DNA from: Nocardioidaceae bacterium
GTDB lineage: Bacteria; Actinomycetota; Actinomycetes; Propionibacteriales; Nocardioidaceae
Direction of reading: 5' to 3'
Length of the DNA: 64,000 nucleotides
Assembly: GCA_017744365.1 (NCBI GenBank)
Contig: JAGIBL010000002.1
Location: forward strand, 744,001-808,000
The translations under genes and the position numbers were made by a program. This document shows, one piece after another, positions 32,683 through 41,100 of this stretch. Below the pieces are notes generated by a model. The model did no database searches. It was not told the DNA's origin and saw nothing but the letters and a program-made list of their open reading frames with translations. Position 1 is the stretch's first letter. Each line of letters begins with the position of its first letter.

Positions 32683-35337
32683 TTGACTACCACGCTGATC
32701 ATCGGCCTGATCGCGACCGCCGTCACGCTGTTCTTCGCGGGCCAGCGGGTCTTCTTCCTCTATCGGCTGATCTCCAGCGGCCAGCCCGCACCGGACCGGC
32801 TCGCGAACGTCACCAAGCGCACGAGTGCCGCGATCAAGGGCCAGCTCGTCGAGGTCCTCGGCCAGAAGAAGCTGCTCAAGTGGTCGGTGCCCGGCATCGC
32901 GCACTCCTTCGTGATGTACGCGTTCCTGATCCTGGCGACCGTCTACATCGAGGCCTACGGCGTGCTCATCTCCCGCAACCCGGAGTGGCACTTCCTGATC
33001 CTCAACGACTGGGGCCTGCTCGGCTTCGCCCAGGACCTGATCGGCGTGCTCTGCCTGGTCGGCCTGCTCACCTTCACGATCATCCGGTACCGGAACTCGC
33101 CCGCGAAGCTCGGCCGGCTGTCCCGGTTCAAGGGCTCGCACACCGGCGGCGCCTGGGTCGTGCTGATCATGATCTTCAACGTCATCTGGACGATGTTCCT
33201 GTTCCGCGGCGCGTCCTCGGCGCTGGGCAACCTCGGCTACGGCAAGTGGGCGTTCGCGTCGTACGGCGTGGGCAAGGTGCTCGGCGGCCCGACCGACGCG
33301 CACGGCATCGAGGTCCTGGAGCGGGTCGGCCTGCTGCTGCACATCGGCGTGATGCTCGTCTTCCTCATCATCGTGCTCAACTCCAAGCACCTGCACATCT
33401 TCGTGGCCCCACTGAACGTCATGTTCAAGCGGCCCGACCGCCCGGTCGCGCTCGGCCCGGCCAAGCCGATGATGTCGGCCGGCAAGCCGGTCACCCTCGA
33501 CGACGTCGAGGAGATGGACGAGGACACGGTCCTGGGCATCGGCAAGATCGAGGACTTCTCCTGGAAGGGCCTGCTCGACATGGCGACCTGCACCGAGTGC
33601 GGTCGCTGCCAGTCCCAGTGCCCGGCCTGGAACACCGAGAAGCCGCTGTCTCCGAAGATGCTCATCATGAACCTGCGCGACCACGCGTTCGCGAAGGCGC
33701 CGTACATCCTGGGCGACGGCCCGAACGGTGACTTCTCCCCGGCCGTGATGGCCGAGGCCGAGCGGCCGCTGGTCGGTGAGTCCGAGGGCGAGAAGTGGCA
33801 CCCGAGCGGCGGCGCGGTCATCGACAACGACGTCCTCTGGTCCTGCACGACCTGTGGCGCCTGCGTGAACCAGTGCCCGGTCGACATCGAGCACGTCGAC
33901 CACATCGTCGACATGCGCCGCTACCAGGTGCTGGTCGAGTCGAGCTTCCCCGCCGAGCTCAACGGTCTGTTCAAGGGCCTGGAGAACAAGGGGAACCCCT
34001 GGAACATGAACCCGAACGCGCGGATGGAGTGGGCCCAGGGCCTGCCGTTCGACGTGAAGGTCGTGGGCGAGGACATCGAGACGCTCGACGAGGTCGAGTG
34101 GCTGTTCTGGGTCGGCTGCGCCGGCGCCTACGAGGACCGCGCCAAGAAGACCGCGCGTGCGGTGGCCGAGCTGCTCGACATGGCCGGCGTCTCCTTCGGC
34201 GTGCTCGGCAACGGCGAGACCTGCACCGGTGACTCGGCGCGCCGGGCCGGCAACGAGTTCGTCTACCAGGCGCTCGCGCAGCAGAACATCGCGACGCTGA
34301 CCGAGGCGAAGGCCAAGAAGGTCGTCTCTACCTGCCCGCACTGCATGAACACCCTCAAGAACGAGTACAAGCAGCTCGGCTACGAGCTCGAGGTCGTGCA
34401 CCACACCCAGCTGCTCAACCGCCTCGTCCGCGAGAAGAAGCTGACCCCGGTCGCCGCACAAGGTGCCGCGCGCTCGATCACCTACCACGATCCGTGCTAC
34501 CTCGGTCGCCACAACCAGGTCTACGCCCCGCCGCGCGAGCTGCTCGACGTGATCCCGGGCGCGGAGCTCAAGGAGATGCCGCGCAACTCCGAGCGCTCCT
34601 TCTGCTGCGGCGCCGGCGGTGCCCGCATGTGGATGGAGGAGACCATCGGCGAGCGGGTCAACGTCAACCGCACCAAGGAGGCGGTGGCCACCGGCGCCGA
34701 CCAGATCGCGGTCGGCTGCCCGTTCTGCCGCACCATGCTCGAGGACGGCCTGACCCAGGAGCAGTCGGCCGGCAACGCCCGCGAGGAGGTCGAGGTCCTC
34801 GACGTCGCGCAGATGCTGCTGGCCTCGATCAAGGGCGAGGCGCCCAAGGCGAAGGCGGCGTCCGGTACGACGACCACGGCGCCCGCCGCTCCGGCCGCGA
34901 CCGCGACCCTCGTCGAGGAGCCCCCGGCCCCGGCCGCTGCCAAGGCCGGCGGGGACGACCTCTTCGGGGACGACGACCTGTTCGCCGACGACGCCCCGGC
35001 TGCTCCGGCGACCCCGGCTGCTCCCGCGGCTCCGGCTGCGGCCAAGCCCGAAGCGGACTCGCTCTTCGACGACGACGACCTGTTCGCCGACGAGCCGGCC
35101 GCCCCGGCTGCTGCCGCTCCGGCAGCGCCCGCCCCGGCTGCCCCGGCGGCTCCGGTCGAGGAGAAGCCGGCCCCGTCCGGCGACTCGCTCTTCGACGATG
35201 ACGACGAGGCTCCGGCTCCCCCGGCGACTCCCGCTGCTCCGGCTGCCCCCGCTGCTCCCGCGGCGGAGGCCCCGAAGCTGGCCGAGCCCGCCGCCGAGTC
35301 CAAGCCGGCCACCGGCGACGACCTCTGGGACGACTGA
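32683..35337 (+). CDS. etfD: Membrane iron-sulfur reductase, EtfD-like
   Basis: An 884-residue protein matching the layout and length of mycobacterial EtfD (Rv0338c), which passes electrons from ETF to the respiratory chain in fatty acid oxidation. Residues 1-250 hold about six membrane helices; two 4Fe-4S motifs follow, [12 protein letters not shown] (from C303) and [12 protein letters not shown] (from C388). Two CCG domains come next (FWVGCAG with CPHC, and [25 protein letters not shown]). After about 725 there is an Ala/Pro-rich tail with repeated acidic DDLFxDDD blocks. Start TTG 32683 has GGAG 7 bases upstream; earlier in-frame codons lack one. A FadE5-like dehydrogenase is encoded near 61-63 kb. 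Confidence 0.85.
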   Translation: MTTTLIIGLIATAVTLFFAGQRVFFLYRLISSGQPAPDRLANVTKRTSAAIKGQLVEVLGQKKLLKWSVPGIAHSFVMYAFLILATVYIEAYGVLISRNPEWHFLILNDWGLLGFAQDLIGVLCLVGLLTFTIIRYRNSPAKLGRLSRFKGSHTGGAWVVLIMIFNVIWTMFLFRGASSALGNLGYGKWAFASYGVGKVLGGPTDAHGIEVLERVGLLLHIGVMLVFLIIVLNSKHLHIFVAPLNVMFKRPDRPVALGPAKPMMSAGKPVTLDDVEEMDEDTVLGIGKIEDFSWKGLLDMATCTECGRCQSQCPAWNTEKPLSPKMLIMNLRDHAFAKAPYILGDGPNGDFSPAVMAEAERPLVGESEGEKWHPSGGAVIDNDVLWSCTTCGACVNQCPVDIEHVDHIVDMRRYQVLVESSFPAELNGLFKGLENKGNPWNMNPNARMEWAQGLPFDVKVVGEDIETLDEVEWLFWVGCAGAYEDRAKKTARAVAELLDMAGVSFGVLGNGETCTGDSARRAGNEFVYQALAQQNIATLTEAKAKKVVSTCPHCMNTLKNEYKQLGYELEVVHHTQLLNRLVREKKLTPVAAQGAARSITYHDPCYLGRHNQVYAPPRELLDVIPGAELKEMPRNSERSFCCGAGGARMWMEETIGERVNVNRTKEAVATGADQIAVGCPFCRTMLEDGLTQEQSAGNAREEVEVLDVAQMLLASIKGEAPKAKAASGTTTTAPAAPAATATLVEEPPAPAAAKAGGDDLFGDDDLFADDAPAAPATPAAPAAPAAAKPEADSLFDDDDLFADEPAAPAAAAPAAPAPAAPAAPVEEKPAPSGDSLFDDDDEAPAPPATPAAPAAPAAPAAEAPKLAEPAAESKPATGDDLWDD

Positions 35338-35355
35338 GCGCCTCACTGCCGCTCC

Positions 35356-35403
35356 GAAACCGGCGCTTCCGACCCGAGACATCGGATCGGAAGCGCCGGT
35401 TTC
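35356..35403 (+). terminator. Long perfect hairpin after etfD
   Basis: 17-bp perfect stem (GAAACCGGCGCTTCCGA and its complement) with a 14-base loop, 19 bases after the etfD stop. No T-tract. Confidence 0.85.
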
Positions 35404-35501
35404 ACATGTTCCCTCGGGAAACCGCGACCCCACTTGCTACACCTGAGTAACTTTCGCGACCGCGCCCTCGTTGACCCTCCGACCCCCTGGGAGGAAGTCC
35501 G

Positions 35502-37301
35502 ATGCGCGCACTCACCCGCCTCGTCACCGCACTCGCCCTGATCGCCGGGGCCACGCTCGTCGCCACCCCGACGACCGCGGAGGCCGCGAGCGGGTGGACC
35601 CCGCGGCCGGCGGTGTACCCGAAGACGGTCACCCGGACCGACCTGCCGATCACGATGAGCGACGGCGTCGTGCTCAAGGGTGACCTGGTGCTGCCGGCGG
35701 ACGCCGACGGCCAGGCGGTCCCGGGCCGGTTCCCGGTGATCGTGACGATCACGGCGTACAACAAGAGCGTCCAGCAGTACGCCGGAGGCCTGGCCGGCGG
35801 CGCGCCGTCGTACCTGGTCCAGCGCGGCTACGCGCAGCTGACCGTCGACGCCCGCGGCACCGGCTCCTCGGCCGGGCAGTGGTGCGCGTTCTGCACCCGC
35901 GAGGACGTCGACTCGACCGAGATCATGAACTGGGCGCACGCACAGCCCTGGAGCAACGGGGACACCGCGATGGCGGGCCCGTCGTACATGGGGATCAACC
36001 AGATCTTCGCGGCGGCCGGGAAGCCCGCCGGCCTGAAGGCGATCTTCCCGCAGGTCCCGGCGGGCGACGTCTACCGCGACGTGGTCGCCTCGGGCGGCCA
36101 GCTCGACGTCGGCTTCATCCCGCTCTGGCTCGGCCTGGTCACCTTCACCGGCCTGCTGCCGCCGATGACCCCGCCGACCGACGCGTCCCCGCTGACCACC
36201 CTGGTCGACCACCTCATCGGCGGCGGGTCGTTCACGCTGCCGCTGATCCTCGAGGCCTTCACCGGCGGCGAGCCGGCGTACGACGGGCCGTTCTACGCCC
36301 AGCGCTCGCCGATCAACGTGGTGAGCAACGTCGACGTGCCGACCTTCCTGGTCAGCGGCGAGTTCGACCTGTTCCAGCGCGGCACCCCGCTGCTCTTCGA
36401 GAACCTGCAGAAGCGCGGCGTCCCCGCCAAGCTGATCGTCGGCCCGTGGAACCACCTGCAGGCCTCCGCTGGCGAGGAGGTCGGCAAGGCCGGGCTCGGC
36501 ACGCTCGACGAGCTCAAGCTGCGCTGGTTCGACCACTACGTGAAGGGCCTCCCGGACCCGGGCCTGGACAGCGACATCCCGCCGGTCACCTACTACGAGC
36601 AGGGCACCGGCTCCTGGCTGCACGCGCCGTCGTGGGTGGGCGAGCGCAAGGCCGTCAGCTACCGGCTCTCCGAGATGAGCCAGAAGGGCAGCGCGAACCT
36701 GCTGCCGATCCCGGTCGCCGGCCTGTGCACCCGCTCGGCCGACCAGTGGACCGCGGGCCTGCTCAGCACCGCTGGCGAGGGACCGTGCCTGCGCAACAAC
36801 AAGCTCAACGACTCGATGGGCGTGGTCTACGAGACGGCGCCACTGACCAGCCCGCTCGCGTTCCAGGGACCGATCAACGCCCGCCTCTACACCTCGAGCG
36901 CCAGTGGCGACGGGATGCTGTCGGTGGCGGTCGAGGACGTCTCCCCGACGGGCGTGGTCACCCGGCTGACGGCCGGCTGGCAGGTCATCTCGCACCGCGC
37001 GCTCGACACCGGCAGGTCGCGCTACCTCGACGGCAAGCTGATCCAGCCGTACCACCCGTTTACGAAGTCGGCCCAGGACAAGCTCGGCTGGGGCGAGGTC
37101 GCGCCGGTGGACGTCGAGATCTTCCCGACCGGCGGGCGCATCCAGCCCGGCCACCGGCTGCGGATCGCGGTGCAGGCCTTCGACGTCCCGCACCTGCTGC
37201 CGACGCTGCCCGACCTGCTGGGCACCTTGACCGTCGTCAAGATCCACGCCTCCTCGACGTACCCGTCGGAGCTCACGCTGCCGGCACTGACATCACCCTG
37301 A
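35502..37301 (+). CDS. Secreted CocE/NonD-family (S15) hydrolase
   Basis: A 599-residue exported serine hydrolase. Signal peptide about 1-29 (ending AEA); alpha/beta-hydrolase domain with GDLVLPADADG, VDARGTGSSAG, and nucleophile S161 in MAGPSYMG; the acid is likely in VSGEFDLFQRG and the His in GPWNHLQ. A C-terminal jelly-roll domain (about 400-595) with LTSPLAFQGPINARLYTSS and GHRLRIAVQAFDVPHLLP is that of X-Pro dipeptidyl-peptidase and cocaine esterase relatives. Substrate is likely a peptide or ester outside the cell. Good GGAGG before the ATG. Monocistronic. Confidence 0.85.
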   Translation: MRALTRLVTALALIAGATLVATPTTAEAASGWTPRPAVYPKTVTRTDLPITMSDGVVLKGDLVLPADADGQAVPGRFPVIVTITAYNKSVQQYAGGLAGGAPSYLVQRGYAQLTVDARGTGSSAGQWCAFCTREDVDSTEIMNWAHAQPWSNGDTAMAGPSYMGINQIFAAAGKPAGLKAIFPQVPAGDVYRDVVASGGQLDVGFIPLWLGLVTFTGLLPPMTPPTDASPLTTLVDHLIGGGSFTLPLILEAFTGGEPAYDGPFYAQRSPINVVSNVDVPTFLVSGEFDLFQRGTPLLFENLQKRGVPAKLIVGPWNHLQASAGEEVGKAGLGTLDELKLRWFDHYVKGLPDPGLDSDIPPVTYYEQGTGSWLHAPSWVGERKAVSYRLSEMSQKGSANLLPIPVAGLCTRSADQWTAGLLSTAGEGPCLRNNKLNDSMGVVYETAPLTSPLAFQGPINARLYTSSASGDGMLSVAVEDVSPTGVVTRLTAGWQVISHRALDTGRSRYLDGKLIQPYHPFTKSAQDKLGWGEVAPVDVEIFPTGGRIQPGHRLRIAVQAFDVPHLLPTLPDLLGTLTVVKIHASSTYPSELTLPALTSP

Positions 37302-37308
37302 CGCAGCC

Positions 37309-37354
37309 TGACGTCACATCGGGCTTGACGTGACACCACGATGATGTCATCGTG
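37309..37354. promoter_or_regulatory. TGACGTCA-type operator array before the RHH gene
   Basis: TGACGTCA (37309), TGACGTGA (37326) and TGATGTCA (37342) recur at 16-17 bp spacing; the last lies in the perfect 18-bp palindrome CACGATGATGTCATCGTG (37337-37354), which overlaps the GTG start of the RHH gene. A TTGACG hexamer is embedded. Likely the binding array of the RHH protein itself. Confidence 0.6.
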
Positions 37355-37882
37355 GTGCGCATGGACATCACCCCGTACGTCGAACGCCTCCGCGAGCACC
37401 TCGCGCAGGCTGCCGCCGCCGGCGACGACCAGATCCGGGACGCGGCCGACCGGCTGACCCTGGCGCTGGACCCGAGCATGCGGCTGGCCCTGATGGAGGC
37501 GCTCTCCCAGGCCGCCGCCGAGATCACCACCGAGATGCGCGCCGGCTCGGTCGACGTGCGGCTGAGCGGCCGTGAGCTGGAGTTCGTGGTCGAGGCGCCC
37601 GCCCCGGCCCCCGACGCCGTCGCCGCGGCCGCCCCCGCTGCCGAGGACGAGGAGGAGGACGGCGCCACCGCGCGGATCACGCTGCGCCTCCCCGAGAGCA
37701 TCAAGACCCGCGCCGAGGAGCTGGCCACCAAGGGCGGCAGCTCGCTGAACACCTGGATCGTCAACGTGCTGCGCAACGCGACCCGGGAGAACGCCATCAA
37801 CATCGACATCGATCTGTCGAGCATCCCCTTCGGCGACCTGCCCCCGGGCCGGCGCGGCAAGCGGATGACCGGCTGGGTCTGA
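37352..37882 (+). CDS. Ribbon-helix-helix (HicB/Arc-like) regulator
   Basis: A 176-residue protein. The N-terminal half is helical (ITPYVERLREHLAQAAAAGDDQIRDAADRLTLAL), a Pro/Ala/Glu-rich linker follows (about 76-103), and the C-terminal part ARITLRLPESIKTRAEELATKGG plus SSLNTWIVNVLRNA is a ribbon-helix-helix DNA-binding domain. It is often listed as a HicB-type antitoxin, but no HicA toxin is adjacent; the partner is the DUF4097 gene 16 bp downstream. Starts at GTG 37352, with an ATG at 37361 as alternative. The TGACGTCA array covering its start points to autoregulation. Confidence 0.7.
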   Translation: MVRMDITPYVERLREHLAQAAAAGDDQIRDAADRLTLALDPSMRLALMEALSQAAAEITTEMRAGSVDVRLSGRELEFVVEAPAPAPDAVAAAAPAAEDEEEDGATARITLRLPESIKTRAEELATKGGSSLNTWIVNVLRNATRENAINIDIDLSSIPFGDLPPGRRGKRMTGWV

Positions 37883-37898
37883 GACAAGGGAGCCCCTC

Positions 37899-38714
37899 AT
37901 GCACACCACGTTCGACACCCCCGACCCCGTCCACCTCTATGTCGAGCTCGGCGCCGGCCACCTCACCGTGGCGGCCGAGGAGGTCGACACCACCACCATC
38001 GACATCCACGGCCCGCGCGCCGAGGAGTTCAAGGTCGAGCAGGCCGGCCGGTCGGTCAGCGTGGTCGCCCCGCGCGGACGGTTCTTCGGCTTCGGCGACG
38101 ACCACACCGTCCGGATCGTCGTGCCGACCACCTCCGACCTGGCCACCAAGGCAGGCTCCGCGGACACCGAGGCCACCGGCACCTTCGGGGTCATCAAGGC
38201 CAAGTCCGGCTCCGGCGGCATCGAGATCGACCGCGCCGACAGCGCGGTGGCGATCGACAGCGGCTCGGGTTCGATCCGCGGTCACGAGCTGCGCGGCGAC
38301 GTACGGATCAAGAGCGGGTCCGGCGACATCGACCTCGGCGACGTACGCGGCACCACCTCGATCTCCACCGGCTCCGGCGACGTCGTCATCGGCCTGGCCC
38401 ACGCGACCACCGTGGTGAAGTCCGGCTCAGGCGACCTCGAGGTGAAGCGGTCCAACGCCGACGTCTCGCTGTCCACCGCCTCGGGCGACGTCACCCTCGG
38501 ACACGTGCCGCAGGGCAAGGTCACCGCGAAGAACGTCTCCGGCGACGTCCGGGTCGGCATCCCGGAGGGCACCCCGGTGTGGACCGACGTGACCTCGGTG
38601 TCCGGCAACGTCGCCAGCAACCTGGTCAGCGCCGGCAAGCCGGCCGAGGGCCAGCCGTACGTCGAGCTGCGGGCCAGCACGGTCAGCGGCGACGTGGTCC
38701 TGCGCCAGGTCTGA
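37899..38714 (+). CDS. DUF4097 family beta-helix protein
   Basis: A 271-residue protein without signal peptide. It consists of repeated short beta strands with a GSGD/SGDV turn (KSGSGDIDLGDVRG, STGSGDVVIGL, KSGSGDLEVKR, STASGDVTLGH, NVSGDVRVGIP), forming a solenoid as in DUF4097/DUF4098 proteins. Function unknown. The family commonly sits with a regulator and an ABC transporter. GGGAGCCCCTC precedes the ATG. In the same operon as the RHH gene (16-bp gap); after it comes a start with a strong ribosome-binding site but no clear gene, see next. Confidence 0.78.
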   Translation: MHTTFDTPDPVHLYVELGAGHLTVAAEEVDTTTIDIHGPRAEEFKVEQAGRSVSVVAPRGRFFGFGDDHTVRIVVPTTSDLATKAGSADTEATGTFGVIKAKSGSGGIEIDRADSAVAIDSGSGSIRGHELRGDVRIKSGSGDIDLGDVRGTTSISTGSGDVVIGLAHATTVVKSGSGDLEVKRSNADVSLSTASGDVTLGHVPQGKVTAKNVSGDVRVGIPEGTPVWTDVTSVSGNVASNLVSAGKPAEGQPYVELRASTVSGDVVLRQV

Positions 38715-38741
38715 CGAAAGACCACGAGGAGGGAGCCAGTC

Positions 38742-38804
38742 ATGACCGCACCCGAGACCCGGCGCGAGGGCGGCCGGCCCGTCCGCCGCCCGCCGCGCCC
38801 GCGG
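38742..38804 (+). pseudogene. Orphan start region, possible 5' remnant of a third operon gene
   Basis: An optimal GAGGAGGGAGCC lies just before an ATG at 38742, 27 bp after the DUF4097 stop. The frame runs to 39068 but after about 21 codons it only mirrors the convergent siderophore-interacting gene and is Arg/Pro-rich. I infer the first codons of a lost gene (in relatives often an ABC ATPase) truncated by a deletion joining it to the next gene. A short true peptide cannot be excluded. Confidence 0.4.
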
Positions 38805-39683
38805 TCAGGACCGCATCGCGACGCCCTGGCGCCAGTAGCCCATGAACGCGACCCGCGCACGCTCGACGGCGAGCTCGTCGACCAGCGCCCGGCGCAGCGT
38901 CGTCACCATCCGGGACTCCCCGGCGATCCAGGCGTACAGCCCGTCGAGGTCGTGGCCGTCGTCGCCGACCTGGTCGGCCTCGAGGGTCGCGCCGGAGGAG
39001 GAGTACGTCGGCGTCTCCCAGAGGTCGGGGTCGACCTCCGCCGGGTCGGCCCATTCGCCCGGCTCTAGCCCGGCCTTCAACCCCAGGTGCGCCCGTACGG
39101 CGGGCACCAGCCGGCTTCCCGGGTCGCCGTGACCGCGGGCCAGCCAGCACAGTTCGACGCCCGCCGGCGCGACCAGGTCGCGGATGTCGAGGGCCTCGGG
39201 CACCTCGACGAACACATGCCCTCGCGTCTGCGGCGCGACGTCGGTGAGGATGCTCGCGATCGCCGGCAGCGCGGTCTCGTCCCCGACCAGCAGCACCCGC
39301 CGGGTGTCGGCCGGGGCGTCGTACTCGATCCCGCCGAACGGAACGCCGCGTCTCGGCACCGGCACGATCACCCGATCCCCCGGACGTGCGGCCAGTCCCC
39401 AGGACCCGCCGGGACCGGCGAGACCGTCCTCGTGGACGACGATGTCGACGACGAGGCGGGTCTCCTCCCCCTCGCCGAGCACGTCCGCGATCGTGTAGGT
39501 CCGCATCGGGCCGCCCTCGCCGAAGACGAGCTTGATCCGCTGGTCGTAGCGCGGCCCGTCGACGCCGTACCCGGCGAGCTCCGGGCCGGCGAGCACCACG
39601 CGGACGAAGCTGGGCGAGATCCGTTCGACCTCGACGGCCTCGACCTCGGCGAGCAGGTACGGCAGCACTTCGGTGGTCGTCAT
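38805..39683 (-). CDS. Siderophore-interacting (ferric reductase) protein
   Basis: A 292-residue flavoprotein of the SIP/ViuB family that reduces ferric siderophores in the cytosol. The FAD-binding part has QRIKLVFGEGGPMRTYTIADV (R-x-Y-T motif) and GPGGSWGLAARPGD; the NAD(P)H part has LLVGDETALPAIASIL and a C-terminal YAWIAGESRMVTTLRR. Full length. It starts at 39683, only 15 bases after a DtxR/IdeR iron box, so it should be repressed when iron is sufficient. It follows dcd in the same direction, but the iron box overlaps the dcd stop. Confidence 0.9.
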   Translation of the reverse strand: MTTTEVLPYLLAEVEAVEVERISPSFVRVVLAGPELAGYGVDGPRYDQRIKLVFGEGGPMRTYTIADVLGEGEETRLVVDIVVHEDGLAGPGGSWGLAARPGDRVIVPVPRRGVPFGGIEYDAPADTRRVLLVGDETALPAIASILTDVAPQTRGHVFVEVPEALDIRDLVAPAGVELCWLARGHGDPGSRLVPAVRAHLGLKAGLEPGEWADPAEVDPDLWETPTYSSSGATLEADQVGDDGHDLDGLYAWIAGESRMVTTLRRALVDELAVERARVAFMGYWRQGVAMRS

Positions 39684-39697
39684 GCGACCACCATAAC

Positions 39698-39716
39698 TTA
39701 GGTAAGGCTTACCTTA
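39698..39716. promoter_or_regulatory. DtxR/IdeR iron box
   Basis: TTAGGTAAGGCTTACCTTA, a near-perfect palindrome (one mismatch between 9-bp arms) matching the DtxR/IdeR consensus. It lies 15 bases before the siderophore-interacting gene and contains the last bases of dcd (stop 39714-39716). Confidence 0.9.
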
Positions 39717-40289
39717 AATCTGAGTGCGGTGGAAGTTTGCGTACGACTTCGACGGGGTCGGGCCGCGCTGCCCCTGGTAGCGAGAGCCGTACTTCTCCGA
39801 GCCGTACGGGTGCAGCGCCGGCGAGGTCAGCCGGAAGAAGCAGAGCTGGCCGATCTTCATGCCCGGGTAGAGCTTGATCGGCAGCGTCGCGACGTTGGCC
39901 AGCTCGAGGGTGACGTGGCCGCTGAAGCCGGGGTCGACGAAGCCGGCGGTGGCGTGGGTCAGCAGGCCGAGGCGGCCCAGCGAGGACTTGCCCTCGACAC
40001 GCGCGGCCACGTCGTCGGGCAGCGTGCAGACCTCGTACGTCGAGCCCAGCACGAACTCGCCGGGGTGCAGGATGAACGGCTCGTCGCCCTCGGGCTCGAC
40101 CTCGCGGGTCAGGTCGGACTGGTCGGCCGCCGGGTCGATGTGCGGGTACTTGTGGTTCTCGAAGACGCGGAAGAACCGGTCCAGCCGGATGTCGATGCTC
40201 GAGGGCTGGATCATCGCCTCGTCGTACGGTTCGACGCGGATCCGCTGGGCGTCGATCTCGGCGAGAATGTCGCGGTCGGAGAGCAGCAC
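39714..40289 (-). CDS. dcd: dCTP deaminase
   Basis: A 191-residue trimeric enzyme that converts dCTP to dUTP for dTMP synthesis. Family motifs: MLLSDRDI at the N-terminus, [24 protein letters not shown] with the catalytic Glu region, [19 protein letters not shown], and the C-terminal [13 protein letters not shown] that closes over the nucleotide. Some actinobacterial members are bifunctional deaminase/dUTPases; that cannot be decided here. It is divergent from the SGNH gene (34 bp). Confidence 0.95.
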   Translation of the reverse strand: MLLSDRDILAEIDAQRIRVEPYDEAMIQPSSIDIRLDRFFRVFENHKYPHIDPAADQSDLTREVEPEGDEPFILHPGEFVLGSTYEVCTLPDDVAARVEGKSSLGRLGLLTHATAGFVDPGFSGHVTLELANVATLPIKLYPGMKIGQLCFFRLTSPALHPYGSEKYGSRYQGQRGPTPSKSYANFHRTQI

Positions 40290-40311
40290 GCGGTCACGCT
40301 ACCGCGCCTCG

Positions 40312-40317
40312 TAATCT
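40312..40317 (+). promoter_or_regulatory. Predicted -10 for a leaderless SGNH gene
   Basis: TAATCT is followed by 6 bases and the GTG at 40324; no Shine-Dalgarno is present. Confidence 0.5.
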
Positions 40318-40323
40318 TCTCTC

Positions 40324-41100
40324 GTGTCGTACCACCGCTACGTCGCCCTCGGCGACTCGTTCACCGAAGGCGTCGGCGACCCCGACCCGGCCCGTCCCAA
40401 CGGCCTGCGTGGCTGGGCCGATCGGGTCGCCGAGGTGCTCGCCGCCGCCGAGCCGGACTTCGGCTACGCGAACCTGGCGATCCGGGGCCGCAAGCTCCCG
40501 CAGATCCTCGACGAGCAGCTCGACCCGGCGCTCGCACTGAACCCCGACCTGGTCACCATCCACGGTGGCGGCAACGACGTGCTCCGGCCCAAGGTCGACC
40601 TCGACGCCCTGGCGGCCCGGTACGACGAGGCGGTCGGCCGGGTCGCGGCGACGGGAGCGACCGTGGTCGTCTTCACCATCGCCGACCCTGGTCTCAACGG
40701 GGTCATCCGGGTGATCCGCGGCCGGACCGCGATCTTCAACGAGTGGGTCCGCGAGATCGCCGAGCGGCACGGCGCCGTGCTCGTCGACATGTGGCGGATG
40801 CGCGGCTGGAAGGTCGCCGAGGTGATGGACGAGGACCGGCTGCACCTCAACGCCGTCGGGCACAACGCGATCGCCATCGCCGTCCTCGACGCGCTCGGCC
40901 TCGAGCACCCGCTGACGCCGCTCACCCCGGTGGCCGCGCCGCGGCTGAGCACCGCCGAGGCCCGCCGGGCGAACCTGGTCTGGGCCCGCCAGCACATGGT
41001 GCCGTGGGTGCAGCGCCGGCTCACCGGCCGGTCCTCCGGTGACGGGATCGACCCGAAGAGGCCGGCCCTGGCTCCGATCAGCCGGCCGCTACTGCCTTGA
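40324..41100 (+). CDS. SGNH/GDSL hydrolase (paralogue of the 63078 gene)
   Basis: A 258-residue cytosolic serine esterase of the SGNH fold. Block I YVALGDSFTEG gives nucleophile S12; NLAIRGRK and HGGGNDVL supply the oxyanion-hole Gly and Asn; DRLHLNAVGHN holds the Asp-His pair. Broadly lipase- or acylesterase-like; substrate unknown. A basic 60-residue C-terminal helix follows the fold. A related gene is at 63078-63887. Its 3' end overlaps the convergent FKBP gene by 23 bp. GTG start with no Shine-Dalgarno. Confidence 0.85.
   Translation: MSYHRYVALGDSFTEGVGDPDPARPNGLRGWADRVAEVLAAAEPDFGYANLAIRGRKLPQILDEQLDPALALNPDLVTIHGGGNDVLRPKVDLDALAARYDEAVGRVAATGATVVVFTIADPGLNGVIRVIRGRTAIFNEWVREIAERHGAVLVDMWRMRGWKVAEVMDEDRLHLNAVGHNAIAIAVLDALGLEHPLTPLTPVAAPRLSTAEARRANLVWARQHMVPWVQRRLTGRSSGDGIDPKRPALAPISRPLLP

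Noticed and set aside
37352-38714. RHH-DUF4097 pair as a toxin-antitoxin module
   Set aside because: DUF4097 is a beta-solenoid, not a toxin fold, and no HicA or other toxin gene is adjacent.
38707-38723. GGTCT...AGACC hairpin after the DUF4097 gene as a terminator
   Set aside because: Only 5 bp of stem and it lies directly before a strong ribosome-binding site; too weak to call.
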